The notes: a model not told the origin generated them from the letters alone. A DNA stretch of 64,000 nucleotides from Mycolicibacillus koreensis (GCF_002104795.1 NZ_NCXO01000008.1:50532-114531); one strand, 5' to 3'; counted from the first letter of the stretch, positions 1 through 7,622 are shown. A program made the numbers and translations.

Positions 1-44
1 ACCTGTCCGTCGAACACGGCATCAGTGCACCGATGCTGCCCTAG
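1..44 (+). CDS. 3' end of a truncated gene
   Basis: Only the last 13 codons of a plus-strand reading frame are visible (ending ...ISAPMLP, stop TAG at 42-44); the rest lies before the window. It is read here as the tail of an upstream gene because the following ORF starts 21 bp later behind a good AGGAGG ribosome site. No function can be assigned. Confidence 0.35.
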   Translation, partial: LSVEHGISAPMLP

Positions 45-65
45 AAGCTCTGGCCAGGAGGCAGG

Positions 66-155
66 ATGGACCCCGCGTACTTGCTCGACCCGGACGCCTG
101 GGTGGACCGGCTCGTCCACGACGGTGCCGCTACGACAGAGGAGGAAGCACGATGA
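66..155 (+). CDS. 29-aa acidic small protein
   Basis: A 29-codon ORF starts at ATG 66, directly behind an AGGAGG ribosome site at about 56-61. Its stop overlaps the next start as ATGA (152-155), so the two are probably translationally coupled. The product is acidic and ends TTEEEAR. No family is recognised; it is the first of four overlapping genes running to 1316. Confidence 0.5.
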   Translation: MDPAYLLDPDAWVDRLVHDGAATTEEEAR

Positions 156-289
156 CCGACGAGACCCCACGCGGATACAGCCGCGAGGTGCGTATCGCCG
201 CCGCCAAAGTAGCCGTCGCCGCCAGCGAGCAGACTGGCGACCACATTCCCGATGAGGTCCGCGAGCTGGCCACGGAGGAATCGCGATGA
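152..289 (+). CDS. 45-aa hypothetical protein
   Basis: Starts in an ATGA overlap with the previous ORF, behind GAGGAGGAAG, and stops in another ATGA overlap at 286-289. The small charged product has a central alanine-rich stretch that could form one helix. No family recognised. The chain of overlapping starts and stops says it belongs to one polycistronic unit with its neighbours. Confidence 0.5.
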   Translation: MTDETPRGYSREVRIAAAKVAVAASEQTGDHIPDEVRELATEESR

Positions 290-501
290 TGAGCGCCTAC
301 GACTCCTGGCTGCAGTCCGGTGACCCCGGCGCTGGTGTGGTGCTCTGCGCCGAGCACGGTGACACCTTCGAGACCGGTCAAGTGCGTGATGAGCCGTCGC
401 CGGATGCGCCTCCCGGCAGCTACCCGGTGAAGGTCGAGATGCACTGCGGTTGCTGGATGACTGAGACGCGGGTGAACGACCCCGACCTCGGCTGGCTGTG
501 A
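286..501 (+). CDS. 71-aa hypothetical protein
   Basis: ATG at 286 (a second ATG follows at 289) overlaps the previous stop; ribosome site CGGAGGAA lies just upstream. The product has two close cysteines near the C-terminus (MHCGCW) and one earlier (VLCAEHGD), so metal binding is possible but unproven. Its TGA overlaps the ATG of the ATP-grasp gene by one base. Confidence 0.6.
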   Translation: MMSAYDSWLQSGDPGAGVVLCAEHGDTFETGQVRDEPSPDAPPGSYPVKVEMHCGCWMTETRVNDPDLGWL

Positions 502-1316
502 TGGCGGCGGTCACGGTGGTCAGCCACCAGCGGTGGCGTGCCGATGACCTGCGCGGCGTCACCGACGTCGTGAGCGACCTCGGACTGGACACTTCGGCCG
601 CTGCGGACGCCGGGGCGGTGCTGTGGTGTCCGGGTGCCTGGGCCGCGGCCGCGGTGAGCAGATACCCACATCTGCGGCTGTCGTCGGCGGGGCCGCGGTG
701 GCTCGACGGGCTGGCGGTCAGGGTGACCGGACGCCGTGTTGTCACGTCCTCGGCCGGCCGAATCCGGGGCACCGGACGCCGCCGCGGCTGGCGCACCTTC
801 GCCAAGCTGCCCGAGACCAAACACGAGGTCTTCGAGGCTCGCGTGCGCACCCACGCCGAGCTGATCTTGGACCTCGACAGGCTGCCCGACGACGAGCCGG
901 TGCAGTTGCAGCGCCCGGTCACATTCACCGACGAGGTGCGCTGCTGGGTGCTGCGTGGCGAGGTCGTGGCCCGCGCCCCGTATTTCGCCGATGTTGCCCG
1001 TGAGGACTGGGCGGAGCTTGCCGACCCCGAACGCGTGGCGCAAGCCGCGGCGTGGCTCGGAACGGTGATCGGCCGCGCCGACGCTCCCGCCGCGTTCGTG
1101 GTGGATGTGGGCTGGTGCGCTGACCCCGACACCGGCGAGCCGGGGTGGCGCATCGTCGAGGCCAACGCGGCGTGGAGCGCGGACTGGTACGCCGCCGACA
1201 ACATGACCGCGGTGGTGGAGGTGATCGCGGCTTCGCAGCGTGAGGTGGAGCCGCAGTGGCGCTGGCAGCCCAGCCCACTGCTGCGCGGCCGGTCGCGTGC
1301 TCTGGCGCTGCGCTGA
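501..1316 (+). CDS. ATP-grasp domain protein (R2K clade type)
   Basis: The 271-aa product shows the C-terminal signature of ATP-grasp proteins of the R2K clade (DUF4343 type): a strand VVDVG at about 195, then RIVEANAAWSADWY at about 220-235, where E and N would bind Mg-ATP. R2K enzymes are predicted to ligate amino or carboxyl groups, often to peptides, and occur in phage and mobile-element gene sets. No substrate can be named. ATG 501 forms a TGATG overlap with the preceding gene; GTG 498 is an alternative start. A copy of the dispersed 10-mer TGTCACGTCC lies inside it at 740-749. Confidence 0.7.
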   Translation: MAAVTVVSHQRWRADDLRGVTDVVSDLGLDTSAAADAGAVLWCPGAWAAAAVSRYPHLRLSSAGPRWLDGLAVRVTGRRVVTSSAGRIRGTGRRRGWRTFAKLPETKHEVFEARVRTHAELILDLDRLPDDEPVQLQRPVTFTDEVRCWVLRGEVVARAPYFADVAREDWAELADPERVAQAAAWLGTVIGRADAPAAFVVDVGWCADPDTGEPGWRIVEANAAWSADWYAADNMTAVVEVIAASQREVEPQWRWQPSPLLRGRSRALALR

Positions 1317-1334
1317 CGTCATCTGGGCGCGGAC

Positions 1335-1463
1335 GTGACAACCGCGCTTCCGTGCGTTATTCCGCTACCGCCGCGCGACATCGTCGGCCGCTACGACTTC
1401 GACATCTGGTGGGCGCTGTCGTCGCAGGAGGCCGAGAAGCTGATCGCGGGGCTGTCTGGCTAG
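1335..1463 (+). CDS. 42-aa small protein
   Basis: An ORF of 42 codons starting GTG 1335, the start codon embedded in the reverse complement of the dispersed motif (GGACGTGACA). It has no strong ribosome site, but its codons are typical for the region, and it ends tail to tail with the convergent gene at 1460. It contains YDFDIWWALSSQEAEKL, suggesting a helix. Not recognised. Confidence 0.4.
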   Translation: MTTALPCVIPLPPRDIVGRYDFDIWWALSSQEAEKLIAGLSG

Positions 1464-1609
1464 TCGTCGAGGTCGTAGGGGATGTGGTCGCCGTCGGCGT
1501 CGTAGTCGCGCTCTCCGTCGGCGTAGAGGTGGCAGGCCGCCCCGGAGGTGTCGATGAAGAAGTCTTCGCCGCACTCGTGGCAGGCGTACACGTCATAGCT
1601 GGTGGCCAT
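1460..1609 (-). CDS. 49-aa CxxC small protein
   Basis: Starts ATG 1609. It has a CHEC pair near residue 10 and another Cys at about 26, followed by an Asp-rich tail (DYDADGD). The cysteine pair suggests a small zinc-ribbon-like fold with an incomplete second half. It stands alone on the minus strand. Similar short Cys proteins occur in this window at 20434, 21445, 62772 and 63047. Confidence 0.55.
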   Translation of the reverse strand: MATSYDVYACHECGEDFFIDTSGAACHLYADGERDYDADGDHIPYDLDD

Positions 1610-1699
1610 GGGTGGATTGTGCCGACTCTCCGGTGGTGCCGCCCATCGAGGCGCGCGCCGCGCACCGGCCGCCGTCGCGTCACGGGGGACGATTCGGCC

Positions 1700-1876
1700 A
1701 TGAAGCACATCGACGTGACGGTCCGCACCGTCGAGGAGAACACCTTCCGGGTAGCGGTCGACGACGACTTCGACCCCCGCGCTGAGGATGCGCTGGTCGG
1801 CTATGACGTGGAGGAATATCCGCGTGTCGACAGCAACATCAAAGAGTGGTCGATCATCGACATCGAGAGCGTGTAG
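1700..1876 (+). CDS. 58-aa acidic protein, paralogue of the 17604 gene
   Basis: ATG 1700 opens a 58-aa acidic protein beginning MKHIDVTVRTVEENTFRV and continuing with VDDDFD. The same pattern (MK..xVTVRTVE..TxRVxVDDDF) recurs in the gene at 17604-17774, so the two are paralogues. A regular alternation of hydrophobic residues suggests a small beta protein. Function unknown; seen elsewhere only as anonymous phage or plasmid small genes. Confidence 0.65.
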   Translation: MKHIDVTVRTVEENTFRVAVDDDFDPRAEDALVGYDVEEYPRVDSNIKEWSIIDIESV

Positions 1877-1881
1877 CTGCC

Positions 1882-2214
1882 ATGCGATACAACCAGGGAA
1901 CCGGGCGGCTGGAGTTGACTGAGCGCAACGTGATCTCGCTGCTTAACAAGCTGGACGATCCGCGCTCAGCACGCACGCTGGTATGCAACGACGGCGACAG
2001 GCTCATCGTGACCGCATACGAGGACCATGCGCTTCCGCCCCATCCGGACGAACCGATCATCTTGCTTCTGACGCGCACGCAGCTGGAGGCCCTGGCCGCC
2101 GGGAGGACGGTGCGCGTCCGGGACGTGGACGTGGTGCCCGTCGCCGACGAGGCGCACTACGGCGACCGCGACACTGGACCGGTCTACATGCCCAGCAGTG
2201 GGGAGTGCCGATGA
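1882..2214 (+). CDS. 110-aa hypothetical protein
   Basis: Starts ATG 1882, five bases after the previous stop, so probably co-transcribed. Its central part (HPDEPIILLLTRTQLEAL, then RVRDVDVVPV) looks like a compact alpha/beta domain. It has no signal peptide or membrane segment. Its last codons overlap the start of the next gene (2211) as ATGA. No family recognised. Confidence 0.6.
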   Translation: MRYNQGTGRLELTERNVISLLNKLDDPRSARTLVCNDGDRLIVTAYEDHALPPHPDEPIILLLTRTQLEALAAGRTVRVRDVDVVPVADEAHYGDRDTGPVYMPSSGECR

Positions 2215-2348
2215 GCGAGAGCTTCGATTACCGGTCCGAGGACTGCGGGCACAACAACGAGGAACTCAACGACGAGGGACTGGTGCAGTGCCTGGATGAA
2301 ACCCGATGCCCGAGCGGATTTGATCCAGAGCTGCGGCAGGTCAGTTGA
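2211..2348 (+). CDS. 45-aa small protein with Cys residues
   Basis: ATG 2211 overlaps the previous stop (ATGA). The acidic product has cysteines spaced C..H...C...C (EDCGHNNEELND, VQCLDETRCPSG), compatible with a minimal metal site. It closes the small cluster that starts at 1700. Not recognised. Confidence 0.5.
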   Translation: MSESFDYRSEDCGHNNEELNDEGLVQCLDETRCPSGFDPELRQVS

Positions 2349-2563
2349 CGTGAGGCAGACGCCTGGCGGGATCACGGTCGTACTCGGCTGACCACCATCC
2401 CCCGCCCCGCCAACCTGCGGGGAATCTGGCTCGTCCCAGCTGAGGATGGGGGGCAAGAAAAGGACAAAGCCCCCGTGCGGCTGAAGTTTGGCGACTGCAC
2501 CGCATCGAGGGCTCTGTGGAGAGCAGGTCTCTGCGAGTGAGCATAACATCTTGCTTCTGACTG
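2349..2563. other. intergenic segment without a supported gene
   Basis: About 215 bp with no convincing ORF on either strand. A 15-base string CATCTTGCTTCTGAC at about 2547-2561 repeats one inside the gene at 1882 (near 2056-2070), suggesting a partial duplication or rearrangement just ahead of the 2564 gene. This may explain why that gene lacks a normal start region. Confidence 0.35.
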
Positions 2564-2785
2564 TTGTTCCTGTTCTACGCCGCCGACGCCGGGAACTGGG
2601 GCGGCAACCCCTGGCTGGACGGGAACCGCGACTTCACCGCCGCGGACCGCGGCAACCTCACCCAGCTCAAGCAGGCCGGGCTGCTGGTGACCCAGGACCA
2701 CGGCGAGGGGGACGTTTACATCGTCTTCACCGACGCGGGCAAGGCGCTGGCCGCCGAGCACGGAATCGACCTCAGCGACTACTGA
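2564..2785 (+). CDS. 73-aa winged-helix-like protein, possibly 5'-truncated
   Basis: The reading frame is open from a TTG at 2564 with no ribosome site. The sequence from GNPWLDGNRDFTAADRGNL through LKQAGLLVTQ to VYIVFTDAGKALAAEHG has the helix-turn-helix-wing look of a small MarR/PadR-like winged helix (a Leu-rich helix, then a beta wing, then FTDAGKAL). The missing start signals and the duplicated 15-mer upstream suggest the 5' end was lost. Function unknown. Confidence 0.5.
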   Translation: MFLFYAADAGNWGGNPWLDGNRDFTAADRGNLTQLKQAGLLVTQDHGEGDVYIVFTDAGKALAAEHGIDLSDY

Positions 2786-2822
2786 GCCGCGCCTCAGCCG
2801 CAGCATCGACGTCCCGCCGGAC

Positions 2823-3035
2823 ATGCTGTGCAGCATGGCTGAATACACCGTGTCGCATCCGCAGCTGCCCGAGGGCATCAACGGCGTCACCACCGTGGAG
2901 ACCTCCGGCGGGATCGACGCCGCTCTTGACTTGGCGTCGTCACACGTGGCTGCCATCCTGCGGCACCGCAACATCGTCGCTTATGCGCGGCCGGAGGATG
3001 TGGCCGACCTAGTGACTGTCGAAGCGATCTCCTGA
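2823..3035 (+). CDS. 70-aa hypothetical protein
   Basis: ATG 2823, with an alternative ATG 2835 giving MAEYTV. The product ends in a helix-rich part (AALDLASSHVAAILRH) and a short strand region. The stop TGA shares its A with the ATG of the next gene (3035), so they are coupled. Not recognised. Confidence 0.55.
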   Translation: MLCSMAEYTVSHPQLPEGINGVTTVETSGGIDAALDLASSHVAAILRHRNIVAYARPEDVADLVTVEAIS

Positions 3036-3238
3036 TGTACGTGTCGGTGATCGAGCCGGGTCTGTTCGAGGTCGCCGAATCCCGTGGCCCCAACGCCGCG
3101 TGGTACACGGCCAGCCGACAAGACGACGGGTCGCTGTTCGTGATGAGCGGCAAGTCAGGTCGCGCCATCAAGGTGGGAAGCGCGATACACCACCGCGTGC
3201 AAGCAGCGGTGGATGGCCATGTCGATGGCCGCCGGTGA
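3035..3238 (+). CDS. 67-aa hypothetical protein
   Basis: Begins in a TGATG overlap with the upstream gene. It reads as a small beta-rich protein (MYVSVIEPGLFEV ... WYTASRQDDGSLFVMSGK) with a short C-terminal helix. No membrane segment. Function unknown; part of the 2823-3512 cluster. Confidence 0.55.
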   Translation: MYVSVIEPGLFEVAESRGPNAAWYTASRQDDGSLFVMSGKSGRAIKVGSAIHHRVQAAVDGHVDGRR

Positions 3239-3257
3239 ACGGCGAGGGGATTGGGGC

Positions 3258-3512
3258 ATGACACCTGACGAGGTGGCCAAGGTCGCGCAGCTGATCGCCG
3301 AGGAGACCGCCGCGGTGCTGTTCGCGCATCTGCCTGCGCGGTTGGGTGATCCGGGAGTGAGTGCACCGTTGCCCAAGTCCCTCGACTTGCTGCCCGATGC
3401 GGTGAAGCGCTGCGAGACCGACGTGGACTACTGCGAAGACGACGCGGTGGAGGTGACCACCGTGGTGGCGCTGGAGACCGGGGTGGTGACCGCCTCGGCC
3501 AAGTTGCCGTAG
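3258..3512 (+). CDS. 84-aa hypothetical protein
   Basis: Start chosen at ATG 3258 (MTPDEVAKVAQL) because of the GGGGATTGGGG stretch just upstream; a frame-open ATG at 3213 would add residues that overlap the previous gene. It has an N-terminal amphipathic helix, then a segment with two Cys around DVDYCEDD and a Val/Thr-rich end. Not recognised. Confidence 0.55.
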   Translation: MTPDEVAKVAQLIAEETAAVLFAHLPARLGDPGVSAPLPKSLDLLPDAVKRCETDVDYCEDDAVEVTTVVALETGVVTASAKLP

Positions 3513-3541
3513 CCGGGTCGCTGCCGCTCCGCCGTGATACT

Positions 3542-3558
3542 GTCTCTATAACAGAGAC
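3542..3558 (+). promoter_or_regulatory. 17-bp palindrome GTCTC-N7-GAGAC over a promoter -10
   Basis: GTCTCTATAACAGAGAC is the cleanest member of a family of intergenic palindromes in this window. Its centre TATAAC fits a -10 box and an AAGGAG ribosome site with ATG 3577 follows, so a protein binding here would cover the promoter of the small membrane protein gene. Sister sites are listed at 5879, 6022, 15195, 21339, 31602, 40909, 58221, 61155 and 63510-63606. Confidence 0.75.
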
Positions 3559-3576
3559 CATTAAGGAGCCTATCGG

Positions 3577-3837
3577 ATGAATCGACGATTTCCCGGCAGC
3601 TTGGTCGACAAGGTGGTGGAGTCAGATAAGCCCGTCGAGCGATGGGTCAGCGTCGCGCTGCACCTGGTCGCAGCGGCTGCGTTCACCTTCGCTGCAGGGG
3701 CCTCGTGGCCCGCGGCTCTCGCGGGTGGGACAATGAGCGTAGCTGTGCTGTCCACGGTCGCCGCGATTGCGCACGCGGCGTCGGCGGTGATCATCGCGCG
3801 CCAGATTGTCCACGCGCCCGCTCCCGGTCAGACCTGA
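3577..3837 (+). CDS. 86-aa two-helix membrane protein
   Basis: ATG 3577 sits behind AAGGAG and directly downstream of the 3542 palindrome. After a basic N-terminus, two hydrophobic stretches (about residues 25-48 and 52-74) form a likely helical hairpin in the membrane. Its 3' end overlaps the convergent metallophosphoesterase by 10 bp. The role is unknown; control by the palindrome-binding regulator is inferred from position. Confidence 0.65.
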   Translation: MNRRFPGSLVDKVVESDKPVERWVSVALHLVAAAAFTFAAGASWPAALAGGTMSVAVLSTVAAIAHAASAVIIARQIVHAPAPGQT

Positions 3838-4697
3838 ACGTCGACCACAGCGAGCCCGCTGATCCAGTGCACCGCGGTGCGGCCGTGGGTGCTCACCGGC
3901 GGGTTCTCGTAGGTGTGCCCGTGCAGCAGCCAGCGCGGCTGGTGGCGGTCCACCCAGCGCCGCAGCGCGGTGATACCGCGGTGCGCGTCATCGTCGGCGT
4001 CGTTGACCCCGGCTGGTGGGCAGTGGGTGATCACCAGGTCCGCGCCCGGTAGCGGGTCGATGGCTTGCGCGTACTGCTCCTGGGTGAACAGCACGTCGCC
4101 GGTGGGCTCCTTGTACTTCACACAGCCCTGCACCGCCAGCACCGACAGAGGACGTGACAGGGCGGACACCTGCGGGAACGTGGTCAGCCTCGCGGGCAGT
4201 GACCGGTCGCCGATGAGGTCGACGATGTCGTGTTCGGGCATGTAGTCGGCGGTGCAGTGGTTGCCGTAGACGCCGGTGACCACCGGTGCGCCGCTGCGTT
4301 GCAGGATCGCGGCGACGATCGGGCTGTAGTCACCCAGCGAGACCGCCGCGTCGATCTTCCGGCTGGTGACGATGGGGGACAGGTCGTAGCGACCGTCGAC
4401 GCCGCTGGGCCAGCCGTCGGTGTTGTCGGCCACACAGAGCAGCCGCAGAGATTCCTCAGTGCGCGCCATCGGATAGGAGTAGGCGGCGCGGTAACGGTCC
4501 AGCATCTGATTGCTCGGGGCGCTGAATCTCAGCTGGGCCTCCTCGCGGCTGTAGGTGAGCACGGCGGTGCGCGACGGTGCCGGAAGGGCCACTTCCGCGG
4601 TCACTCGATCCGAGTAGACGTTGCTGATCTTGAGCAGTGTTCGTCCGTCAGCTACCAGGTGAAGTGGCTTGAGGTCGTCGAAAGAGATTGCACTCAT
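3828..4697 (-). CDS. metallophosphoesterase (calcineurin-like)
   Basis: The 289-aa product carries the ordered motifs of calcineurin-like phosphoesterases in its C-terminal half: SLGDYSPI, GVYGNHC, LVITHCPP and LLHGHTYENPP, giving the metal-binding Asp, Asn, His and the final GH pair. The usual N-terminal DxH is not obvious (KIDAAVSLGD), so one metal site may be altered. The first 100 residues form a separate unrecognised region. It could be a nuclease or phosphatase; the substrate cannot be told. It is a lone minus-strand gene starting ATG 4697. Confidence 0.75.
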   Translation of the reverse strand: MSAISFDDLKPLHLVADGRTLLKISNVYSDRVTAEVALPAPSRTAVLTYSREEAQLRFSAPSNQMLDRYRAAYSYPMARTEESLRLLCVADNTDGWPSGVDGRYDLSPIVTSRKIDAAVSLGDYSPIVAAILQRSGAPVVTGVYGNHCTADYMPEHDIVDLIGDRSLPARLTTFPQVSALSRPLSVLAVQGCVKYKEPTGDVLFTQEQYAQAIDPLPGADLVITHCPPAGVNDADDDAHRGITALRRWVDRHQPRWLLHGHTYENPPVSTHGRTAVHWISGLAVVDVQV

Positions 4698-4749
4698 GGA
4701 TGCAGACTAGCTGCGTTCAGGCGCGCCGCTCGGTCTCGGCGCGTGGTGA

Positions 4750-5031
4750 TCAGCCGTGGGCATCTTTGCTGGACAGGCTGGCCCTGTAGAGCTGGTGGAT
4801 GGCGGCTTCGGCTTCGGCCTGCGACTCGGCGAACGAGGCATCGGGCGGGAGCCGCCCGTCGCGCAGCGCGTATTCGATGCCCCCGCAGGCGTTGGCCCGG
4901 CCTGCTTTCCAGTGCAGGCCATGCCGGTCGCCGTTTTCGACATAGGCGACGGTGGCGGTGTAGTGGTGGATGCGCAGGAAACGGTCTCCTCCCGCGGAGT
5001 CGCGCCACGCGGCGCGCAGAATGAGTTCCAT
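4750..5031 (-). CDS. 93-aa hypothetical protein
   Basis: ATG 5031 lies behind GAAAGGACAACATCC, 13 bp after the stop of the upstream 271-aa gene, so the two are one operon. The protein has an N-terminal beta-rich part (HHYTATVAYVENGDRH), a DGRLPPDASF turn and a C-terminal helix with alternating Glu/Ala. Not recognised. Confidence 0.6.
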   Translation of the reverse strand: MELILRAAWRDSAGGDRFLRIHHYTATVAYVENGDRHGLHWKAGRANACGGIEYALRDGRLPPDASFAESQAEAEAAIHQLYRASLSSKDAHG

Positions 5032-5044
5032 GGATGTTGTCCTT

Positions 5045-5860
5045 TCACGTGGCTGCGATGCCGTAGAACAGCCACCCGCGTTTCGCCTCGGCCGGGACGC
5101 GCTTCTTGGGGGTGGCCACGGTGACGGTGACCCTGGCTTTGGCCGACTTCACGACGCGCCGCAGCTGCACGGCGACAGTGGGGTCGGCGGGAGCGTTTTC
5201 CTCGTCGCCGGTGCCGTAGCACTTCACCGCGCGCACGTCCACCGCACTGGACCAGGGTCGGCCGGGGTTGAGCAGCGCCTTCTTGGCCGCAGCGACGGCC
5301 TGCGCCTTGGTGTCGAAGCGCGCAGGATGGTTGCTGGCTCCGGTGACCTCGTAAACGGTGCGGGACTTGCCTTTCTGGTGGCCGACGATGACACCGAACT
5401 TCTCGGTGACGTCGATGTCGACGGAGTGGACGCTGTGGCCGTGTTCGCGTACGGCGCGGTCGAGTGCCGCGGAGCGGAAGCGCCACCGGGTGCTCTCGCC
5501 GCTGTCGAGTGCGGCGTCCCCGAGGGCGTCCTGGGTGAGGGTGAAGGTGCTCTTGGACAAGGTGAAAGCGTCGTCGGACAGAATCGGGATCGCCAGCGCT
5601 TCCTCCCACTTGCTGGCGGCGTACCGGGAACGTCGGCCGCTGCTGTCATCGCAGTAGTCCATTGCCCAGGAGGCGAAGGATTGCGCCCCGTTCGACGTCA
5701 TGGGTGTGCTGGTCACCGCGCGTCCCCCACCGGTGGTGGAGATGGTCCCGTTGTAGGGGTCGTAGCCGAACTCAGAGTGGGAGTCTGCGACCAGTTCGTT
5801 GTACGCGCTGGCCATGTTCGATTCGGTCCAGATGGTGGTGACGAAATCTGTCGCTCCCAT
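5045..5860 (-). CDS. 271-aa hypothetical protein under palindrome control
   Basis: Starts ATG 5860 with GGAGGG just upstream; the 5879 palindrome lies 18 bp before the start, in the same arrangement as for the gene at 3577. The N-terminal 130 residues are Ser/Thr-rich. The C-terminal half (SVDIDVTEKFGVIVGH ... FDTKAQAVAAAKKALLN) looks like a small alpha/beta domain and ends in a Lys/Arg-rich tail. No signal peptide or membrane segment. No family recognised. Confidence 0.6.
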   Translation of the reverse strand: MGATDFVTTIWTESNMASAYNELVADSHSEFGYDPYNGTISTTGGGRAVTSTPMTSNGAQSFASWAMDYCDDSSGRRSRYAASKWEEALAIPILSDDAFTLSKSTFTLTQDALGDAALDSGESTRWRFRSAALDRAVREHGHSVHSVDIDVTEKFGVIVGHQKGKSRTVYEVTGASNHPARFDTKAQAVAAAKKALLNPGRPWSSAVDVRAVKCYGTGDEENAPADPTVAVQLRRVVKSAKARVTVTVATPKKRVPAEAKRGWLFYGIAAT

Positions 5861-5878
5861 GGGAATCCCTCCGCTAAT

Positions 5879-5895
5879 GTCTCGATAACAGAGAC
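5879..5895 (-). promoter_or_regulatory. palindrome of the GTCTC-N7-GAGAC family
   Basis: Reads GTCTCGATAACAGAGAC on the plus strand. On the minus strand it precedes the 271-aa gene by 18 bp, and the segment between palindrome and ribosome site resembles that at 3559-3576 (GAGAC then ATTA then a purine-rich site). Confidence 0.7.
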
Positions 5896-6021
5896 GCTAT
5901 CAGCTGCCGGTGACAGTGCGCAATTGCGGCAAGCGGTGGCGGGTCACCAGGGACAAAATGACGGTTCGCGCCCGATCATCGCCTAGCGCGCTACCCCTGG
6001 TCGTCACCGCGATGTCGACCC

Positions 6022-6038
6022 GTCTCGGTAATGGAGAC
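6022..6038 (+). promoter_or_regulatory. palindrome of the GTCTC-N7-GAGAC family
   Basis: GTCTCGGTAATGGAGAC, about 112 bp upstream of the membrane protein gene at 6151. Together with the 5879 site it brackets the divergent intergenic region. Its core GGTAAT is -10-like. A separate TCGGCGTGTCG element lies between it and the gene at 6094-6104. Confidence 0.6.
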
Positions 6039-6150
6039 CGTAGCTGGTGCGTCCGCCACCGCCGCGCAACATCCACCGGGCGGCGTGATCGCCTCGGCGT
6101 GTCGTCGCGCCCGGCAAGGTGGTGTCAGCTGCGGACCCGACAATGGGGCC

Positions 6151-6537
6151 ATGATCGACGAACACGCAATGGCCCCTGTGGGCACGGCTGCGCCAGGAAT
6201 CGCTCTCAGTGCGATTTTCCTGGCGTACGCGGCGTTCGCCCTGCTGCTGGGGCTGAACGACTTCATCGCCTTCGGGATTGATCTTCGCCGCCGTAGTGGC
6301 GCTCCGCTGATCCGCCCCCGCCCGATCACGCACCGGAGGCTGCTGCTGATCATGGGACTGCTGATCTTGTCGGCCGCGATGATGGTCGCCCTGCTGTGTG
6401 TCGGCACCTTGCCCCCGGCCGCGGTGCAGATCACCAGCTTCGGGGCCGTTGTTGTGGGCGGGTCGCTGATGCTTGTGGCCAACGGTGTCTCGTTCATCCG
6501 GAGGCGTCGGGATAGTCGAAACGGGACGGGGGCCTGA
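6151..6537 (+). CDS. 128-aa membrane protein, three predicted helices
   Basis: ATG 6151. Hydrophobic spans at about residues 15-42, 66-84 and 90-110 are separated by basic loops (DLRRRSG, HRRLL), ending in an Arg-rich cytoplasmic tail (RRRRDSRNG). Its stop lies 2 bp before the next GTG. A TCGGCGTGTCG element sits 46 bp before the start. No family recognised. Confidence 0.65.
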   Translation: MIDEHAMAPVGTAAPGIALSAIFLAYAAFALLLGLNDFIAFGIDLRRRSGAPLIRPRPITHRRLLLIMGLLILSAAMMVALLCVGTLPPAAVQITSFGAVVVGGSLMLVANGVSFIRRRRDSRNGTGA

Positions 6538-6539
6538 TC

Positions 6540-6728
6540 GTGAGTGATTCGACGTTGAGTGTGGGCGCGCTGGCACAGGTGCATCTGCGCGGCAAGGACC
6601 ACGTCGGCGAGGTCGTGGCGATGTCGCGGTCGCGGGTGACCGTGCGCTACATCGACCCCTACGGCGACGAGCGGACAGTGAAAGTTCCTGTCGGCCAGGC
6701 TGTCGCGGTCGACGGCGACGCGGCGTAG
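6540..6728 (+). CDS. 62-aa small beta-rich protein
   Basis: GTG 6540 directly follows the previous stop. The product (QVHLRGKDHVGEVVAMSRSR, then VTVRYIDPYGDERTVKV) looks like a single small beta barrel of the SH3/KOW type, which often bind RNA or protein. That is a shape inference only. It is co-transcribed with the membrane protein gene. Confidence 0.55.
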   Translation: MSDSTLSVGALAQVHLRGKDHVGEVVAMSRSRVTVRYIDPYGDERTVKVPVGQAVAVDGDAA

Positions 6729-6749
6729 CGACCGGAGAGCGGGACCGGC

Positions 6750-7232
6750 ATGGGAACCTACGCAGCTGACACCAGTGTGAGCACCGATCGGTCGCGCGCC
6801 GAGATCGAGCGCACCCTGCGGCGATGGGGAGCCGAACAGTTCATGTACGGCTGGACCGACCAGGCCGCCATCGTCGGGTTCGTGATGCGCAATCGGCAGG
6901 TGAAGTTCGTGGTGCCGATGCCCGATCCCAACGACCGCAGCTTCACCCACACGCCCAGCCGCGGCAACCCCCGCAGCACCACACAGCGGGAGGCGGCCTA
7001 CGAACAGGCGTGCCGCCAGCGGTGGCGTGCACTGAATCTGGTGATCAAGGCGAAGCTGGAGGCCGTCGAGTCAGGCATTTCGACGTTCGACACCGAGTTC
7101 CTCGGCCACCTGGTGCTGCCCAACGGACAGACCGTGGCCGACGCCGTGGTGCCGCGGGTTGTCGAAGCCTACGAGACCGGAGCGATGCCCGCGTTGCTGC
7201 CCGAGCACTCCCCGCGGGCGATCGAACGGTGA
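6750..7232 (+). CDS. 160-aa phage/plasmid-type hypothetical protein
   Basis: ATG 6750. The order MYGW, FVMRNRQVKFVVPMPDP, THTPS, YEQACRQRWRALNLVIKAKLEAVESGI and FLGHLVLPNG is typical of an anonymous protein seen in actinobacteriophages and plasmids, with a central Arg-rich helix. No catalytic motif is visible. Its stop overlaps the GTG of the DUF4031 gene (GTGA at 7229), so they are coupled. Confidence 0.6.
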   Translation: MGTYAADTSVSTDRSRAEIERTLRRWGAEQFMYGWTDQAAIVGFVMRNRQVKFVVPMPDPNDRSFTHTPSRGNPRSTTQREAAYEQACRQRWRALNLVIKAKLEAVESGISTFDTEFLGHLVLPNGQTVADAVVPRVVEAYETGAMPALLPEHSPRAIER

Positions 7233-7549
7233 CCGTCTACGTCGACGACATGCGGATGCCCGCGCGGGTGGGCAGGCTGCAGGCTCGGTGGTCGCACCTG
7301 CTGGCCGACACCGACGAGGAACTGCACGCGTTCGCCGCGCGACTGGGCCTGCGCAGACAGTGGCACCAGAAGCCGGGCACCGCGATCTCGCACTACGACG
7401 TCACCGACACCAAGCGGGCGTTGGCCCTGCAGCTCGGCGCGGTGCCGATCGGCTACATGGGCCGCGAGTCGATGGAGCTGATCCGCCGCAAGCGACATCA
7501 GCTCCTCGACGCCCGTATCCAGCCGCCCGCCGCGGGTCCAGGTCTCTAG
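7229..7549 (+). CDS. DUF4031 domain protein
   Basis: The 106-aa product starts VTVYVDDMRMPARVGRL and continues WSHLLADTDEELHAFA, LGLRRQWHQ and HYDVTDTKRALAL, the full signature of DUF4031. This family of roughly 90-aa proteins is widespread in phages and bacteria and has no known function. GTG 7229 is chosen because it overlaps the upstream stop. Its TAG at 7547-7549 lies opposite the stop codon of the interrupted minus-strand gene. Confidence 0.8.
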   Translation: MTVYVDDMRMPARVGRLQARWSHLLADTDEELHAFAARLGLRRQWHQKPGTAISHYDVTDTKRALALQLGAVPIGYMGRESMELIRRKRHQLLDARIQPPAAGPGL

Positions 7550-7601
7550 CCGCAGTCCCAGTCGGGATTGCCGGTGTATTTGACCGATGTGCGAGCGCAG
7601 G

Positions 7602-7622
7602 CCCCACCCCTTGAGGGTGGGG
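7602..7622 (+). other. left-end hairpin of the IS605-type element
   Basis: CCCCACCC and GGGTGGGG separated by five bases form a perfect 8-bp stem 17 bp inside the left boundary. This is the subterminal hairpin that TnpA-type transposases recognise. Confidence 0.7.

Noticed and set aside
41..1322. Long minus-strand frames opposite the ATP-grasp gene
   Set aside because: Arg/Ser/Pro-rich shadows typical of the reverse strand of high-GC coding DNA; the plus-strand genes have coupled starts and motifs.
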